A stretch of DNA of 64,000 nt from Tenacibaculum singaporense (GCF_003867015.1 NZ_CP032548.1:2857001-2921000); one strand, 5' to 3'; positions 26,111 to 36,720 are shown, numbered from the stretch's first letter. Numbers and translations are program-made. Notes: generated by a model from the sequence alone, not told the origin.

Positions 26111-26701
26111 ATGGTAATAGGTTTAACAGGAGGAATTGGTAGTGGAAAATCTACAGTAGTTAATATGTTTTCAGAATTTGAAAATATTGCCATTTACATT
26201 GCTGATGATGAAGCCAAAAAGTTAATGAATACATCGGCTAAAATAAAAACGCAATTAATTACTGAATTTGGTAAAGAAGTTTACATCAATAATGAGCTGA
26301 ACAGACCTTATTTAGCTTCAATCGTTTTTAATAATAAAGAAAAACTAGCTAACCTTAACGCTATTGTACATCCAGTTGTTAATACACATTTACAAAACTT
26401 TATAAAAGAAAACAGCAACAAAGACTATATCCTATATGAGAACGCAATTCTTTTTGAAAATGGAAGCGATTCTTTTTGCGATAAAATTATTACAGTTACC
26501 GCCCCTGAAAATGTAAGGATTAACCGAGTTATAAAAAGAGATAATTCAACAATTGAAGATGTAAAAAATAGAATAAAAAATCAATGGAGCGAAACTAAAA
26601 AAACACTTCAATCAAACTACTTAATTGAAAATCTTACACTTACAAATTCAAAAGAACAAGTCTTAAAAATCCACAATTCTTTAACAAAAAAGAGAAGTTA
26701 A
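26111..26701 (+). CDS. coaE: Dephospho-CoA kinase
   Basis: A 196-residue P-loop kinase with Walker A LTGGIGSGKST at residues 5-15, the DDEAKKLM segment that binds dephospho-CoA, and RVIKRDNST in the lid. It phosphorylates the ribose 3' position in the last step of coenzyme A synthesis. It is coupled to the YbbR gene. Confidence 0.9.
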   Translation: MVIGLTGGIGSGKSTVVNMFSEFENIAIYIADDEAKKLMNTSAKIKTQLITEFGKEVYINNELNRPYLASIVFNNKEKLANLNAIVHPVVNTHLQNFIKENSNKDYILYENAILFENGSDSFCDKIITVTAPENVRINRVIKRDNSTIEDVKNRIKNQWSETKKTLQSNYLIENLTLTNSKEQVLKIHNSLTKKRS

Positions 26702-26748
26702 TTTACGCTTTGTTAATCTTTTCTGTTAAAATTATCTTAATTTTATAG

Positions 26749-26756
26749 TAACTTTG
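26749..26756 (+). promoter_or_regulatory. -7 box upstream of the sensor kinase gene
   Basis: TAACTTTG matches TAnnTTTG, 54 bases before the kinase ATG. No good -33 TTG is seen at the usual spacing. Confidence 0.45.
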
Positions 26757-26810
26757 TTAATCTAAGTTAAAAGATTATACGCCTAAATTTTATTAATTTA
26801 TTTTTGAATA

Positions 26811-28376
26811 ATGGGTAAGAAAATTTTTATTCTCATTGTTGTTTTAATGAGTATTTCTTTAATTGGAATCATCTCTGTTCAAGTATATTGGATTAACGAT
26901 GCTATTAAAAATAAAAAGGAACAATTTAAAAACAATGTAAAAATTGCTTTAGCTCGTACCTCTGAAAATATAAAAGAGAGAGAGTATCTAGAGTTTCAGC
27001 AAAATTATAAAGACTATTTTGAAAACGATAAGCTTAGAACTGAAGCTGAAATAACAACTTTTCTTTTTCAGCAGGTTGATACGGTAAGTAACAAAAAGTT
27101 TTCTTTTGGTAGTACTATTTTAGAAGAGAGTATTAAAATGCCCAATGAGTTTGTTGATAATGATTCAATCATTATAAAACGTTACTCTGGAAAAGAAGAC
27201 ATTTATTTTTCACAAATAATAAAATCTGAAAGTAAAGATTTTAAGCCTTTTTTAGATGAAAGTCGCCATTCTTCTTTCAGAATATATAGCACATGGAATG
27301 ATGAAGTAATGGAACATGCTTTTAGACGAAGCAAAGCCGTGTTTCCTATAAATCAAAGAATAAGTAATAAAGAATTAAGCAATACTCTTAAGGATGAATT
27401 TGCTAAGATGAATATTACACAAGATTTTAAATATGTTGTTTATGAAGATGGATTAGCAACACAGTTAAAATCTGGATATTTTAACATACAACCAGAAGAT
27501 ATAAACTACCCGTTGTTGGAAGACGAAAATGGAAATAGTAAATATAAGTTATATGTTAAATTTCCTAACGAGAAAAAGAACCTGTTATCAGGTATGATGA
27601 AAGTACTGATACTTTCTTTATTTTTTATAGGAATTATCATTGCGGCTTTTTCAACATCGTTATATCAGCTTATTCGCCAAAAAAAGATCTCTGAAATAAA
27701 AACAGACTTCATTAATAATATGACTCATGAGTTTAAAACGCCTATTGCTACTATTAATCTGGCCTTAGATGCAATTAAAAACCCAAGAATCATATCTGAT
27801 GAAGACAAGGTTAAGCGATATGTTCAAATGATTCGTGACGAAAACAAGCGTATGCACGGGCAGGTAGAAAATGTATTACGAATTTCAAGACTAGAAAAGA
27901 ACCAAATTGAAATTAGTAAGGATGCCGTGGATATGCACGACATAATTGAGGAGGCTATTGAACATATTCAACTCTTAACCGATGATAAAAAAGGAAGTGT
28001 TACAACTCATTTTGAAGCTATTTCAACAGAAGTTCTTGGAAATCAGTTTCACCTAACAAATGTTGTTGTTAACATGCTAGAAAACGCATTAAAATACTCA
28101 GAAAATGCACCTAAAATAGATGTATTTACTGAAAACACAAATAAATACTTTATCTTTAAGATTAAAGATGAAGGTATAGGAATGAGTAGAAATGCTCAAA
28201 AGTATGTGTTCGACAAATTTTATAGAGAACATAAAGGGAATATACACAATGTAAAAGGTCATGGGTTAGGCTTAGCTTATGTAAAAGAAATTATAGACAG
28301 TCACCAAGGTACCGTTTATGTTGAAAGTGAAAAAGGTAAAGGAAGTACATTTACAGTTAAATTACCATTAATATAA
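26811..28376 (+). CDS. Membrane sensor histidine kinase
   Basis: A 521-residue protein with two membrane helices (residues 5-28 and about 262-285) bounding a periplasmic sensor of about 230 residues, then a HisKA domain with phospho-acceptor motif NNMTHEFKTPI and HATPase boxes N (NMLENALKYS), G1 (KDEGIGM), F (FDKFYRE) and G2 (GHGLGLAYV). No HAMP domain is evident. It is followed 11 bases later by its response regulator. The layout resembles the RprX/RprY type pair of Bacteroidota; the signal is unknown. Confidence 0.87.
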   Translation: MGKKIFILIVVLMSISLIGIISVQVYWINDAIKNKKEQFKNNVKIALARTSENIKEREYLEFQQNYKDYFENDKLRTEAEITTFLFQQVDTVSNKKFSFGSTILEESIKMPNEFVDNDSIIIKRYSGKEDIYFSQIIKSESKDFKPFLDESRHSSFRIYSTWNDEVMEHAFRRSKAVFPINQRISNKELSNTLKDEFAKMNITQDFKYVVYEDGLATQLKSGYFNIQPEDINYPLLEDENGNSKYKLYVKFPNEKKNLLSGMMKVLILSLFFIGIIIAAFSTSLYQLIRQKKISEIKTDFINNMTHEFKTPIATINLALDAIKNPRIISDEDKVKRYVQMIRDENKRMHGQVENVLRISRLEKNQIEISKDAVDMHDIIEEAIEHIQLLTDDKKGSVTTHFEAISTEVLGNQFHLTNVVVNMLENALKYSENAPKIDVFTENTNKYFIFKIKDEGIGMSRNAQKYVFDKFYREHKGNIHNVKGHGLGLAYVKEIIDSHQGTVYVESEKGKGSTFTVKLPLI

Positions 28377-28387
28377 AATATTAAGAA

Positions 28388-29086
28388 ATGGGGAGTAAAA
28401 AAATATTATTAGTAGAAGACGATCCTAATTTTGGAACAGTTCTGAAGGATTATTTAGCATTAAATGATTATAATGTTACACATGCTAAAGATGGAATAGA
28501 TGGTTTAATTATGTTTAAAAATGCAGAATACGACTTGTGTATTTTAGATGTAATGATGCCTCGTAAAGATGGTTTTTCTTTAGCTGAAGACATTCGTGCA
28601 ACTAACAAAGAAATTCCTATCATTTTCTTAACTGCTAAAACACTAAAAGAAGATGTTTTAAAAGGATACCAAGTAGGAGCTGATGACTACTTAAACAAAC
28701 CTTTTGATTCAGAAGTTTTACTACATAAAATCAAGGCTATTTTACAACGTAAAGAAACTGAAAAGACAAATGACAGTGACGAGTTTGAATTTAAAATTGG
28801 GGCTTTTGATTTTAACTCAAAACTACGTCATTTAACCTATAAAGGAGGAGAAGCACAAAAATTATCACCAAAAGAAAGTAAACTTTTACGAATGTTAGCT
28901 ATTCATAAAAACGACTTAATGCCTCGTGAACTAGCTTTAACTAAAATATGGAGAGATGACAATTATTTTACTTCTCGAAGTATGGATGTTTACATAGCAA
29001 AACTTCGTAAATATTTAAAGAGTGATGAAAATGTTGAAATCTTAAACATTCATGGTGAAGGGTTTAGATTAATAGATAATAAATAA
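28388..29086 (+). CDS. OmpR/PhoB-family response regulator
   Basis: A 232-residue protein: receiver domain with acidic pair EDD, phospho-acceptor Asp in CILDVMMP and the conserved Lys in LNKPF; winged-helix DNA-binding domain from residue 130 (KLSPKESKLLRMLAIHKNDLM, SRSMDVYIAKLRKYL). It is cognate to the adjacent kinase and RprY-like. A perfect palindromic terminator follows at 29113-29142. Confidence 0.88.
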   Translation: MGSKKILLVEDDPNFGTVLKDYLALNDYNVTHAKDGIDGLIMFKNAEYDLCILDVMMPRKDGFSLAEDIRATNKEIPIIFLTAKTLKEDVLKGYQVGADDYLNKPFDSEVLLHKIKAILQRKETEKTNDSDEFEFKIGAFDFNSKLRHLTYKGGEAQKLSPKESKLLRMLAIHKNDLMPRELALTKIWRDDNYFTSRSMDVYIAKLRKYLKSDENVEILNIHGEGFRLIDNK

Positions 29087-29112
29087 AAACGCACATACAT
29101 CTTAACAACAGT

Positions 29113-29151
29113 AAAAGACTTCTTGAATTCAAGAAGTCTTTTCTTTTTTAT
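29113..29151 (+). terminator. Terminator of the two-component operon
   Basis: AAAAGACTTCTTGAA and its exact inverse form a 15-bp palindrome followed by a C-interrupted T-run. Confidence 0.8.
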
Positions 29152-29213
29152 ACATTGTAACAATAATTTACATCAATCGTCAAATACATATAATCAACAA
29201 AAACCAAAATAGC

Positions 29214-30110
29214 TTGGAAACAATTTTATCTATTCGAAACCTCGATAAAAAATACGGAAAAGTTCATGCCGTAAATAATCTTTCTTTCGATATTCAAAAA
29301 GGCACTGTTTATGGAATTTTAGGCCCTAACGGAAGTGGTAAATCTACTACTTTAGGTATTATTTTAAATGTAGTAAACAAAACCTCAGGGAGTTTTAGCT
29401 GGTTCAATGGAAACTTATCTACGCATGAAGCATTAAAAAAAGTAGGAGCTATCATTGAACGTCCTAATTTTTACCCATACATGAGCGCCGTTCAAAACTT
29501 GCAGTTAATTTGCAAAATTAAAGGAGTTTCGTACGATAAAATTGAAGAAAAACTCAAGATTGTTAATCTTTTTGAACGTAGAAATAGTAAGTTTAAAACT
29601 TACTCTTTAGGAATGAAACAGCGTTTAGCTATCGCTTCTGCCCTATTAAATGATCCAGAAATTTTAATTTTAGATGAGCCTACAAATGGACTAGATCCTC
29701 AAGGAATACATGAAATTCGTCAAATAATTAAAGAAATTGCTAAAAATGGAACTACAATTTTACTAGCCTCTCACCTACTCGACGAGGTTGAAAAAGTATG
29801 TTCTCATGTAGTAGTAATAAGAAACGGAGTAAAGTTATACAGTGGTAGAGTTGATGAGATGACTGCTTCCAATGGATTTTTTGAACTTCAAGCAGATAAT
29901 CAAGAAATACTTACTCAACTTTTAGAAAATCATCCAGCAATAGGAAACATCAAAGAAGAAAATGGAATTTTAATAGCTAGTCTTGACTCCGAACTTTCTG
30001 CTTCAGAAATTAATACATTTTTATTTGATAAAGGAATTTCTCTTTCTCACTTAGTGAAACGTAAACCTAGTTTAGAGCAACAATTCTTAGACCTTACCAA
30101 CAACCAATAA
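29214..30110 (+). CDS. ABC transporter ATPase (BcrA/DrrA-like)
   Basis: A 298-residue ABC-2 type ATPase from TTG at 29214: Walker A GPNGSGKST, signature YSLGMKQRLAIA, Walker B ILILDEPTNGLDP and H-loop LLASHLLDEVEKV, with an 80-residue C-terminal extension typical of BcrA-like importers or exporters. It pairs with the membrane protein 10 bases downstream. The substrate is unknown. Confidence 0.88.
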   Translation: METILSIRNLDKKYGKVHAVNNLSFDIQKGTVYGILGPNGSGKSTTLGIILNVVNKTSGSFSWFNGNLSTHEALKKVGAIIERPNFYPYMSAVQNLQLICKIKGVSYDKIEEKLKIVNLFERRNSKFKTYSLGMKQRLAIASALLNDPEILILDEPTNGLDPQGIHEIRQIIKEIAKNGTTILLASHLLDEVEKVCSHVVVIRNGVKLYSGRVDEMTASNGFFELQADNQEILTQLLENHPAIGNIKEENGILIASLDSELSASEINTFLFDKGISLSHLVKRKPSLEQQFLDLTNNQ

Positions 30111-30119
30111 ACTTACACC

Positions 30120-30968
30120 ATGCTACGACTTTTAAATATAGAAATTCATAAATTAAAATATAACAGAGCTAGTAAAGTTCTTTCAATTATTTACTTCGCA
30201 TTATTAACCTCTATTGCTTTAATTGCAGCAATAAAATTTGATATTGGCCCCATTAAATTTCATTTAGCTGAACAAGGAATTTTTAATTTTCCATATATCT
30301 GGCACTTTAACACATATATGGCTGCAATATTTAAATTCTTTTTACTGCTAGTTATTGTTTCTATGATGGCAAACGAGTATAGTTATAAAACTTTAAAACA
30401 AAACTTAATAGACGGTTTAAGTAAAAAAGAATTTATTTTATCAAAATTTTATACCGTTATAGCTTTTGCTTTTATTTCAACCATCTTTGTTTTTATTGTC
30501 TCTTTAATTCTTGGAGCTATATATTCTGACTTTAATGAAATAGCTATCATATTTTCAGACTTAGATTATTTATTCGCTTTCTTCATAAAGTTATTAGGTT
30601 TTTTCTCCTTCGGATTGTTTTTAGGTGTCCTAATTAAACGATCAGCCTTTGCTGTAGCTGCTATGATTGTTTGGCTAATTGTTGAAAGTTTAATTAAAGG
30701 ATATTTATACTGGACTTATAGAAATGTAAAAACGGGGGTTGATGAAGCTGTAAACTCAATCATGCAATTTTTCCCGCTAGAGTCTATGGCTAATTTAATT
30801 AAAGAACCATTTACAAGATTAGGTGCGGTAAAATCAGTAGCCAATCAAATAGGAGAAAATTTCACTAAAGACTATTCTGTTAGCCTTTTCAATATAGCTA
30901 TTGTATTAATTTGGACCGCTATTTTTATTTACTCATCATATGCTTTGTTAAAAAAACGAGATTTATAG
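30120..30968 (+). CDS. ABC-2 type transporter permease
   Basis: A 282-residue membrane protein with six hydrophobic segments arranged as in ABC-2 permeases, including the YSYKTLKQNLIDGLSKKEFILSK coupling helix region after the second segment. It is co-transcribed with the preceding ATPase and completes the transporter. Confidence 0.85.
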   Translation: MLRLLNIEIHKLKYNRASKVLSIIYFALLTSIALIAAIKFDIGPIKFHLAEQGIFNFPYIWHFNTYMAAIFKFFLLLVIVSMMANEYSYKTLKQNLIDGLSKKEFILSKFYTVIAFAFISTIFVFIVSLILGAIYSDFNEIAIIFSDLDYLFAFFIKLLGFFSFGLFLGVLIKRSAFAVAAMIVWLIVESLIKGYLYWTYRNVKTGVDEAVNSIMQFFPLESMANLIKEPFTRLGAVKSVANQIGENFTKDYSVSLFNIAIVLIWTAIFIYSSYALLKKRDL

Positions 30969-31018
30969 AGGGTTTTATGTAGTTTAGTTGTTTTATTTAT
31001 ATAATTAAATTCATTTTG

Positions 31019-33868
31019 ATGAAAAAACAATTACTTCTAGCTTTTTTTATTATTGTCTCTATATCACTTTATAGCCAAAAAGAAGCAAATGTTTGGTACT
31101 TTGGAAATAATGCAGGACTCGATTTTAACTCAGGAAGTCCGGTAGCTTTAAATGATGGATTATTGAGAACTGATGAAGGTTGTTCATCTATTTCTGACGA
31201 AAATGGGAACCTATTATTTTATTCAGATGGTATTAATGTTTGGACTAAAAACCATGAGTTAATGCGTTACTCTAACGGTAGTTTAGCTAACAACCTACAA
31301 GGTAACCCATCAAGTTCACAATCTGGTCTAATTGTTCCAAACCCAGAAGATAAAAACCTTTACTATATTTTTACAGTAGGTACAGATTTTATTGGTAATC
31401 TTCCTTACCCTGACAATCCAGGATTTAAATATTATACTATTGACATTTCTAAAGGAAATGGAGGTGAGGTTGTTTCTGGACCTGTTAACCTTTCAAATGG
31501 ACGAGATAGAGAATGGTCTGAAAAAGTTACAGCCGTTCAAGGAAAAGACTGTAAAGAAATATGGATTTTATCTATCGTACAAGATACTTTTTACGCCTAT
31601 AAAATTGATAAAAACGGAGTGGACTCAACAACTCCTATAATTTCATCTTCATCTTACTATTTAAGAGATAAAAGAGGATATTTAAAAGCATCACCAGATG
31701 GGAGTAAAGTAGCACTTGCTGACTTTACAAATGACGGAAGTGGAAGATTAGTTTTATACGATTTTGATAACGCAACAGGTAAAGTAGCTTCTAACGGGTT
31801 AATTCTTACAAGTGGCCCAACTGATGGTTCTCCTTATGGTGTTGAGTTCTCTCAAGAATCTACAAAACTATACTCTTCTTTATATCATGAAAACAGTAAC
31901 TCTTTCAGAGTTTTTCAATATAATTTATTAGATGCTAACATCGCACAAACTAAAACTCAAATCCATCAAGAGCAAGGTTATAGAGGTGCTTTACAATTAG
32001 CTCCAAACGGAAAGATATATGCTTCCATTCCAGATAGAGCCTATTTGGGAGCTATAGAGAATCCAGAAGATAATGCTACTGATATTCAATTTACTTCAAA
32101 CGCTGTAAACTTAGGTGGCGCCATGTCTTCACAAGGATTACCTCCTTTTATTCAGTCATTTTTTGCACCTGTAAAATTAGTCAACCTAGCTAATAATGAG
32201 GTTTTAAACAATAGCAACCAAGTTTTTTGTATTGGAGAAAGTTATCAAATTCAACCAGAAAAAAACAACCCTAACGATACCTATACATGGTTTAAAGATG
32301 GAAAAGAAATAGCCAAGACAAGAATATTAACTGTTGATAACACTAATTTTGGAAGTGGTTTATATGAAATAAAAATAGAATCTAATTCTTACTGTAAAAA
32401 AACATTCACTGGTAAAGTCCAAATAACATTTGAACCAAAACCTACAATTAATCCAATTCAACCTTATATACAATGTGATTTCGACAGTAATCCTATTGAT
32501 GGTTTTACAACTTTTAACCTAGAAGTATTAGAAAATGCTTTAGTAAATAACCTTACTGAAGTTACAATTGATTTTTTTGAAACATCTGATACTAGTTTTT
32601 CATCACCAATTAACAAAAATAATTACACTAATTTAACAGCAATAAACCACTCTATAACTGTAAAAGTCACAAATAACACTACCCGATGTTATCAAACTGA
32701 CATTATTAATTTACAAGTAAACCCAACAGGATTAACTTCTTATAGCAATGAATACATCCATGAATTAGATCAAAATGCATCTAATCCTGATGCTAAATTT
32801 AGCATTGGTACTAATAACGGTTTTCTTGACTTCTCTTTGAAGACACAACAAATAATTAATAATTCAGGAGGGTCCCTATCAGAAAATACTCACGATTTTC
32901 AATACTACAGAACAGCAGAAGATGCTTCCTTACAAATAAATCAAATTATCCCCCCATACGAAGATGACTTATTTACCAACAATTCTGATGTATATATTAG
33001 AATTTCAAATAAAGGAGCTACATCTTGTGAAGCTGTTGGTAATTTTAAAATTTTTGTAGAAAAAATCCCTATCCCTAAAGGTAATTTAAATAACATTATC
33101 CTATGTGTTGATAACCCAAGGCTAACCCCTCAACCTCACACGACCCTTTTGAATGCTGATACAGGAAATACTACTGACACTTACAAGTGGTATTTAAATG
33201 GAAAATTACTCTCTGGAGAAACATCGGCTATTTACAACGCTAATACTACTGGTCAATATAAAGTTGAAGCCTATAGAACTCATCCAAACATCACTTCCCC
33301 TTTTATGGGTTATAATACATTTTTTGTTAAAGAATCCAATCAAGCGTTAATTGTAAACATTAAATCAGTAGACGATCAAGATAATCCAGATAGTAATAAA
33401 ATTGAAATTACTGTTGATGGATTAGGAGATTATGAATATGCTTTAAATAGTACTAATCTCAGTGATTTTAGTAAGGGAAATGAGAACCTTACATACACTT
33501 TTACTGACATCCCTCCTGGGCTAAATTCTATTTCAATTAGAGATCGTAACGGATGTGGAATTACTACATCTAATCAAATTTCAACTATCTATTTTCAACG
33601 TCATTTCACCCCAAATAATGACGGACACTTTGACACATGGAAAGTTTTGGGTGTCGATAATGATTATTATGATGTTGTTAAAGTTCAAATTTTTAATCGC
33701 TTTGGAAAATTAATTAATGAAATTACTGATAAAAATAGTCAAGGTTGGGATGGTATATACAATGGCACTATTCTTCCTTCAAATGATTATTGGTACAATG
33801 CTGAATTGATAGACTCTAATGGAAAAGTTAGAAAAAAGACAGGACATTTTTCATTAATTAGAAAGTAA
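31019..33868 (+). CDS. Large secreted protein with gliding-motility-associated C-terminal domain (type IX secretion)
   Basis: A 949-residue protein from the ATG at 31019; the TTG just before it is less likely because the signal peptide starts KKQLLLAF. A Sec signal peptide ends near YSQ. Residues 25-370 are a beta-propeller-like region starting WYFGNNAGLDF; the middle carries Ig/PKD-like repeats; the last 90 residues (HFTPNNDGHFDTWKVLG, IFNRFGKLINEI, WDGIYNGTILPSNDYWY) are the type B T9SS sorting domain. The protein should be displayed on or released from the outer surface. Adhesion is likely but unproven. Confidence 0.87.
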   Translation: MKKQLLLAFFIIVSISLYSQKEANVWYFGNNAGLDFNSGSPVALNDGLLRTDEGCSSISDENGNLLFYSDGINVWTKNHELMRYSNGSLANNLQGNPSSSQSGLIVPNPEDKNLYYIFTVGTDFIGNLPYPDNPGFKYYTIDISKGNGGEVVSGPVNLSNGRDREWSEKVTAVQGKDCKEIWILSIVQDTFYAYKIDKNGVDSTTPIISSSSYYLRDKRGYLKASPDGSKVALADFTNDGSGRLVLYDFDNATGKVASNGLILTSGPTDGSPYGVEFSQESTKLYSSLYHENSNSFRVFQYNLLDANIAQTKTQIHQEQGYRGALQLAPNGKIYASIPDRAYLGAIENPEDNATDIQFTSNAVNLGGAMSSQGLPPFIQSFFAPVKLVNLANNEVLNNSNQVFCIGESYQIQPEKNNPNDTYTWFKDGKEIAKTRILTVDNTNFGSGLYEIKIESNSYCKKTFTGKVQITFEPKPTINPIQPYIQCDFDSNPIDGFTTFNLEVLENALVNNLTEVTIDFFETSDTSFSSPINKNNYTNLTAINHSITVKVTNNTTRCYQTDIINLQVNPTGLTSYSNEYIHELDQNASNPDAKFSIGTNNGFLDFSLKTQQIINNSGGSLSENTHDFQYYRTAEDASLQINQIIPPYEDDLFTNNSDVYIRISNKGATSCEAVGNFKIFVEKIPIPKGNLNNIILCVDNPRLTPQPHTTLLNADTGNTTDTYKWYLNGKLLSGETSAIYNANTTGQYKVEAYRTHPNITSPFMGYNTFFVKESNQALIVNIKSVDDQDNPDSNKIEITVDGLGDYEYALNSTNLSDFSKGNENLTYTFTDIPPGLNSISIRDRNGCGITTSNQISTIYFQRHFTPNNDGHFDTWKVLGVDNDYYDVVKVQIFNRFGKLINEITDKNSQGWDGIYNGTILPSNDYWYNAELIDSNGKVRKKTGHFSLIRK

Positions 33869-33890
33869 GTTTATAATCAAACAGATAATA

Positions 33891-33930
33891 AATACGGATA
33901 GTTTAATTGAAAAGCTATCCGTATTTTTGT
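33891..33930 (+). terminator. Terminator between the T9SS cargo gene and uvrB
   Basis: AATACGGATAG (33891-33901) and CTATCCGTATT (33915-33925) form a perfect 11-bp stem followed by Ts; uvrB starts at 33934. Confidence 0.8.
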
Positions 33931-33933
33931 TGA

Positions 33934-35922
33934 ATGAACTTCGAATTAAACTCAGAATTTAAACCAACAGGGGATCAACCTCAAGCGATTAAACAATTAG
34001 CTAATGGAATTTTAGCTGATGAAAAGTATCAAACACTTTTAGGTGTTACTGGTTCTGGAAAAACATTTTCTGTGGCTAATGTTGTTGCTGAAGTACAACG
34101 ACCAACACTTGTTTTGGCCCATAACAAAACTTTGGCAGCACAGTTATATTCAGAGTTCAAACAGTTCTTTCCAAACAACGCTGTGGAGTATTTCGTTTCG
34201 TACTATGATTACTATCAACCCGAAGCCTATATTCCTGTTACTGGAACTTATATTGAGAAAGACTTATCCATAAATGATGAAATAGAACGCTTACGAATTA
34301 GCACCTCCTCTTCCCTACTTTCCGGTCGACGAGATGTATTAGTAGTCGCTTCTGTATCTTGTTTGTATGGTATTGGTAATCCTACAGAATTCAAAAAGAA
34401 TGTTATCACTATTGAAGTAGACCAACAAATTTCTCGTACCAAATTCTTACATCGCTTAGTAACCAGTTTGTACGCGCGTACCGAAGTTGAAATAAAAAGC
34501 GGAACATTTAAAGTAAAGGGTGATGTCGTTACCATTTATCCTTCGTATGGAGACAATGGATATAAAATCCACTTTTTTGGAGATGAAATAGAAGAAATTG
34601 AAACCTTCGATATTGAAACCAATCAGACAATTACGCGATTAGAAAAACTAAATATTTATCCTGCTAACCTATTTGTAACCTCTCCTGATATATTACAAAA
34701 TGCCATTCATCAAATTCAAGATGATATGGTAAAACAGGTAGATTATTTTAAGGAAATTGGGAAACATTTAGAAGCAAAACGTTTACAAGAACGTACTGAG
34801 TTCGACTTAGAAATGATTCGTGAATTAGGCTATTGTTCAGGTATTGAAAACTACTCTCGTTATTTAGACGGCCGTGAAGCGGGTACACGACCTTTCTGTT
34901 TATTAGATTACTTTCCTGATGATTACTTAATGGTGATTGATGAAAGTCATGTAACTGTACCGCAAGTTCATGCCATGTATGGTGGAGATAGAAGTCGAAA
35001 AGAAAACTTGGTGGAATACGGGTTCCGTTTACCTGCTGCCATGGATAATAGGCCTTTAAAATTTGAAGAGTTTGAAGCCCTACAAAACCAAGTGATTTAT
35101 GTTTCAGCAACTCCTGCTGATTACGAATTACAAAAAACCGAAGGACTGTTTGTAGAGCAAGTAATTAGACCTACTGGACTGTTAGATCCTGAAATTGAAG
35201 TTCGACCAAGTTTAAATCAAATTGATGATTTAATTGAGGAAATTCAAATTCGTGTAGAAAAAGACGAACGCTCTTTGGTAACCACACTAACTAAACGAAT
35301 GGCTGAAGAATTAGCTAAATATTTAACACGTATTCAAGTACGTTGTCGTTATATTCATTCTGATGTAGACACCTTAGAACGTGTTGAAATTATGCAAGAT
35401 TTACGCAAAGGTTTGTTTGATGTACTCATTGGAGTAAACTTACTTCGTGAAGGATTAGACCTTCCAGAAGTATCATTGGTTGCTATTTTAGATGCTGATA
35501 AGGAAGGTTTTTTACGTTCACACCGTTCGCTAACACAAACTGTAGGACGTGCAGCTCGTAACGTAAATGGTAAAGCAATTATGTATGCGGATAAAATTAC
35601 GAATAGTATGCAACTCACCATTGACGAGACCAATCGTAGACGTGAAAAACAAATTAATTACAACACAGCACATGGAATTACACCAAAGCAAATCAACAAA
35701 AGGATAGACAATACTTTATCTAAAAACACGATTACTTCGTATCATTACGATAATGCCACGCAAAAAGCTGCAGAACAAGAGTTGGAATACCTACCTAAAC
35801 AAGAAATAGAAAAACGTATTCGCAACAAACGTAAACAAATGGAAGAAGCTGCCAAAGCACTAGACTTTTTAGTAGCTGCCCAGCTACGTGATGAGATTGA
35901 AGTTTTAAAAGAGAATTTGTAA
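33934..35922 (+). CDS. uvrB: UvrABC excinuclease subunit B
   Basis: A 662-residue SF2 helicase-like protein: Walker A GVTGSGKTFSVANV near residue 39, the beta-hairpin VSYYDYYQPEAYIP that inserts between DNA strands, DESH box, motif VI QTVGRAARN, and a C-terminal UVR domain (residues 620-660) that binds UvrC. It loads on damage after UvrA. No uvrA or uvrC is nearby. The ORF has full normal length. Confidence 0.95.
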   Translation: MNFELNSEFKPTGDQPQAIKQLANGILADEKYQTLLGVTGSGKTFSVANVVAEVQRPTLVLAHNKTLAAQLYSEFKQFFPNNAVEYFVSYYDYYQPEAYIPVTGTYIEKDLSINDEIERLRISTSSSLLSGRRDVLVVASVSCLYGIGNPTEFKKNVITIEVDQQISRTKFLHRLVTSLYARTEVEIKSGTFKVKGDVVTIYPSYGDNGYKIHFFGDEIEEIETFDIETNQTITRLEKLNIYPANLFVTSPDILQNAIHQIQDDMVKQVDYFKEIGKHLEAKRLQERTEFDLEMIRELGYCSGIENYSRYLDGREAGTRPFCLLDYFPDDYLMVIDESHVTVPQVHAMYGGDRSRKENLVEYGFRLPAAMDNRPLKFEEFEALQNQVIYVSATPADYELQKTEGLFVEQVIRPTGLLDPEIEVRPSLNQIDDLIEEIQIRVEKDERSLVTTLTKRMAEELAKYLTRIQVRCRYIHSDVDTLERVEIMQDLRKGLFDVLIGVNLLREGLDLPEVSLVAILDADKEGFLRSHRSLTQTVGRAARNVNGKAIMYADKITNSMQLTIDETNRRREKQINYNTAHGITPKQINKRIDNTLSKNTITSYHYDNATQKAAEQELEYLPKQEIEKRIRNKRKQMEEAAKALDFLVAAQLRDEIEVLKENL

Positions 35923-36022
35923 ATAAGTTTGGTTTGATTCTTAATTTTTAATAATTCACCCACGCTATCGGACGATATCAATTATTGAAACAAAGGATAT
36001 CTTAAATATTGTATACGATTAG

Positions 36023-36523
36023 ATGAAAATAATTGACCTATATAGAATTGAAAGCAAATCTTTTAAATCTGAATTGAAAAAACCAGAGTTAAAGGCTAAA
36101 TTCATTAGCGAATTTAATCTTAATCGAAAAAGGGATTTAAAATCTATCTTTCAAAAAGAATATTCTGACTATAAAGGAATAATGACGAATCACAAGTTTA
36201 AAATAGAACAAAATAATACCCCTTCATCTATAAAAAATGGAATCTATTTCTTTTTTACACAAATTACAGGTGAAATATTAGACAATGAAAATGAAAGAAT
36301 TATAAAAATAAATGCTGAATTGAGTGAAAGTATTATTGCATTTATTTTAGGTTCAAGTCCAATTTACTTGCTGATTCTCATATTTGGGGATTTGTGGGTT
36401 GGAATTAGTTGCTTTGTTTTTTTGACATTTATTTACCTATACGGAATAAAAAACGTAAAATCTGATTTCAAGATTTTTGAAAGACATTTAAAAGAAAAAA
36501 TAACTATGTATAATACCTTATAA
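36023..36523 (+). CDS. Hypothetical membrane protein
   Basis: A 166-residue protein I do not recognise. Residues 1-100 are polar and Lys-rich; two adjacent membrane helices follow (about 105-145), ending in a short basic tail. It may be a small anchored regulator. It lacks close neighbours on its strand; uvrB ends 100 bases upstream. Confidence 0.6.
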   Translation: MKIIDLYRIESKSFKSELKKPELKAKFISEFNLNRKRDLKSIFQKEYSDYKGIMTNHKFKIEQNNTPSSIKNGIYFFFTQITGEILDNENERIIKINAELSESIIAFILGSSPIYLLILIFGDLWVGISCFVFLTFIYLYGIKNVKSDFKIFERHLKEKITMYNTL

Positions 36524-36535
36524 ATATAATGCTTC

Positions 36536-36660
36536 GTTTAGTACAAAACCAAAGTTAATTCGTTCTTGTTCAATACTTTGATTTTCCTGTGAAAAATCTT
36601 CGGATACAAAAACTACATTATTCTTATACAAACAGATGGCGAAACAATAAAAACACCAAC
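36536..36660 (-). pseudogene. Possible short coding remnant
   Basis: On the minus strand one frame reads without a good start as NNVVFVSEDFSQENQSIEQ, then ERINFGFVLNEALYL and a stop next to the hypothetical membrane gene. It has the look of a real C-terminal helix of a larger lost protein but is too short to name. Confidence 0.2.
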
Positions 36661-36692
36661 AAAAAACCTCACTTTTCAGTGAGGTTTTTTAA
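36661..36692. terminator. Bidirectional terminator after sucC
   Basis: AAAAAACCTCAC and GTGAGGTTTTTT pair around TTTTCA; the T-runs on both strands suit both directions. Confidence 0.8.
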
Positions 36693-36720
36693 TATATTAC
36701 TAAGAATTAATTAAAAAGTT